NCBI RefSeq assembly: GCF_021568705.1
Contig: NZ_JAKGTH010000006.1
Coordinates: 248,001-312,000, forward strand
Direction: 5' to 3'
DNA from: Gillisia lutea
GTDB lineage: Bacteria; Bacteroidota; Bacteroidia; Flavobacteriales; Flavobacteriaceae
Length of the DNA: 64,000 nt
The position numbers were made by a program, and so were the translations under genes. Positions 62,780 to 64,000 of this stretch are shown here, one piece after another. The number at the start of each line of letters is the position of its first letter. Position 1 is the stretch's first letter. The notes under the pieces were generated by a model. That model saw only the letters and a program-made list of their open reading frames with translations, searched no databases and had not been told where the DNA came from.

Positions 62780-64000
62780 TGAAAAGGATTTTTCTAATTG
62801 TATTTCTGCAATGCAGCATCTATGCCGTAGCGCAGGACACACTTGAAACATACCCAAAGGCTTTTTCTTTGGAAGAAGCTATAATATATGGTTTAGATAA
62901 TAGCTACAATTCCCAAATAGCCAATAAAGATGTAGCCATCGCTCTCAAACAAAAGTGGGAAATAATAGCGCAGGGATTACCGCAAATAAGCGCGAATGCC
63001 GAATATAGAAATAACCTTGTGCAACAGGTTACTTTATTACCCGCAGAAATTACCGGAGGCACCCCGGGAACCTTTACCCCGGTGACATTTGGAACCAAAC
63101 AGAATTTAACTGCGACTACCACCTGGAATCAGTTAATTTTTGATGGTTCTTATATAGTAGGAGTACAATCTGCTAAAACTTTGCTGAAGATTTCTGAGAA
63201 CTCTAAAGTCAAGACAGACCTTATGGTAAAACAAGCTATTACCGATGCTTATGGGAATGTTCTTCTTGCCAGTGAAAGTGTGTCCATTTTAAAACGCAAC
63301 TTAGAAGTAGTAGAGAAGAATTTCAACGATACTCAAAAAATATTTGAAAACGGTCTCGCCGAGGAGGAGGAAGTAGAGCAACTAAACATCACCCTTTTAG
63401 GTTTACAAACAAATTTGAACAATGCTGTTAGAATGCAAGCTATAGCATATGATATGCTGAAGGTAACCATGGGTATTCCAGTGGAGCAACCTATTACGGC
63501 AACCGATAATTTGAATGAACTAAGTGTAGATAATTTCGATTTACTTCTATTATCAAAAGAGATTCCTGTAGAGAATAACATCGATTACCGATTAGCGGAA
63601 GATCAGGCCAATCAGGCTGAAATTTTAGTAAAACTGGAAAAAACCAAAGCACTTCCTACCCTTTCTGCATTTGTTAATTATGGGGCACAGGGTAACAGTG
63701 ATACCTTTTCATTCTTTAACAGCAGCCAGATTTATTATGATCAGTCGGTTCTAGGAGTAAGCTTGAATGTGCCGCTTTTTAGCAGTGGGATGCGAAGCGC
63801 CAAAACAGCACAAAAAAAGATTCAATACGAGCAAGCAGTTTTACAATTAGAGCAAACAAAAAACCAGGTAGAACTTGAGATCTCTTCTGCAAGAAATGAT
63901 TATAAGTTCAGTTTAGAGAATTATGAGAACACCAAAAAAAGTCTCGCGTTGGCGGAACGTATAGAGAATAAGAATCAGATAAAGTTTTTTGAAGGTCTTG
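62779..64000 (+). CDS. TolC-family outer-membrane efflux protein, runs off the right edge
   Basis: The first 407 or so residues of a TolC-like protein with no stop before the window end. It has a signal peptide (MKRIFLIVFLQCSIYAVAQ), then FSLEEAIIYGLDNS, a beta stretch with TTTWNQLIFDGSYIVGVQSA (TolC family block), long coiled-coil helices and the second-half strand block GVSLNVPLFSSGMR. It forms the outer-membrane channel of a tripartite pump. The adaptor and inner-membrane pump genes would be expected beyond the edge. Confidence 0.92.
   Translation, partial: MKRIFLIVFLQCSIYAVAQDTLETYPKAFSLEEAIIYGLDNSYNSQIANKDVAIALKQKWEIIAQGLPQISANAEYRNNLVQQVTLLPAEITGGTPGTFTPVTFGTKQNLTATTTWNQLIFDGSYIVGVQSAKTLLKISENSKVKTDLMVKQAITDAYGNVLLASESVSILKRNLEVVEKNFNDTQKIFENGLAEEEEVEQLNITLLGLQTNLNNAVRMQAIAYDMLKVTMGIPVEQPITATDNLNELSVDNFDLLLLSKEIPVENNIDYRLAEDQANQAEILVKLEKTKALPTLSAFVNYGAQGNSDTFSFFNSSQIYYDQSVLGVSLNVPLFSSGMRSAKTAQKKIQYEQAVLQLEQTKNQVELEISSARNDYKFSLENYENTKKSLALAERIENKNQIKFFEGL

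Noticed and set aside
1-64000. Riboswitches, T-boxes, prophage, transposases, integrases, toxin-antitoxin or restriction genes
   Set aside because: Looked for in all frames and gaps; no sequence met the minimum evidence, including ahead of tyrS and asnS.

Overview
The window is AT-rich, gene-dense DNA from a Bacteroidota chromosome, almost certainly family Flavobacteriaceae. The evidence is a SusC/SusD polysaccharide locus, T9SS components (a PorT homologue and a type A sorting tail), Bacteroidota-only families (DUF4271, DUF4296, DUF5686), the TANNTTTG -7 promoter box in front of many genes, and poor Shine-Dalgarno use. A marine genus close to Gramella/Christiangramia or its relatives is a reasonable guess, but no 16S gene is present to prove it. 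I see no rRNA, CRISPR array, insertion sequence, prophage or plasmid origin, and no gap between genes reaches 300 bases.

Layout. 1-12541 is a polysaccharide utilization locus on the minus strand: a regulator with sensor propeller, membrane segment and LuxR-type HTH, SusC, SusD, a two-LamG surface lipoprotein, two tandem GH144-type lipoproteins (predicted endo-beta-1,2-glucanases) and the start of another exported protein. 12582-15455 is an Fe-S operon (Mrp, NFU, ferredoxin reductase, [2Fe-2S] ferredoxin) with a clear terminator. 15594-17240 is trmB-lysE-type exporter-alkyltransferase-like. 17379-20137 holds a glycosyltransferase that overlaps, tail to tail, a PhoR/PhoB-like two-component pair. 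20313-25616 is a TonB-dependent receptor, a duplicated beta-rich lipoprotein and a tiny signal-peptide-plus-T9SS-tail protein, divergent from the two-component pair.

25705-38376 is mostly housekeeping: LuxE-like acyl-protein synthetase, tyrS, an SDR-type epimerase, a mannosyltransferase-pyrC-DUF4296 operon, DUF4271-hemD, pckA, DUF423, a saccharopine dehydrogenase-like protein with an Lrp regulator, and a membrane zinc peptidase. 38576-49555 runs on the plus strand: pyrH-frr, a DUF5686 outer-membrane protein, an MMPL/RND exporter, asnS, an RluA-type pseudouridine synthase, rpoN and a PAP2-like membrane protein. 49550-52717 is PorT plus an ExbB-unknown-ExbD-ExbD operon, followed by tRNA-Ser(GGA), ansA-acyltransferase, tatD, a retropepsin-like protein and an unlisted 37-residue membrane peptide. 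56670-62029 contains the 2-oxoglutarate dehydrogenase genes odhB and sucA and a polyprenyl synthetase. The window ends in a TetR-TolC efflux operon with a palindrome in the TetR promoter; TolC runs off the edge.

How the genes work together: the regulator probably senses a glycan fragment in the periplasm and switches on SusC/D uptake and the surface glucanases. Mrp/NFU/FNR/Fdx form a Fe-S delivery and electron-supply unit. ExbB/D may energise TonB receptors such as the two in this window. Nothing here is a clear new defence or mobile system. The less explained parts are the two-component/TonB/beta-lipoprotein/T9SS-tail cassette, the small membrane ORF at 56478, several regulatory palindromes and repeats, and candidate leaderless promoters. 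Start codons were moved inward where the leftmost candidate was a TTG with no support.
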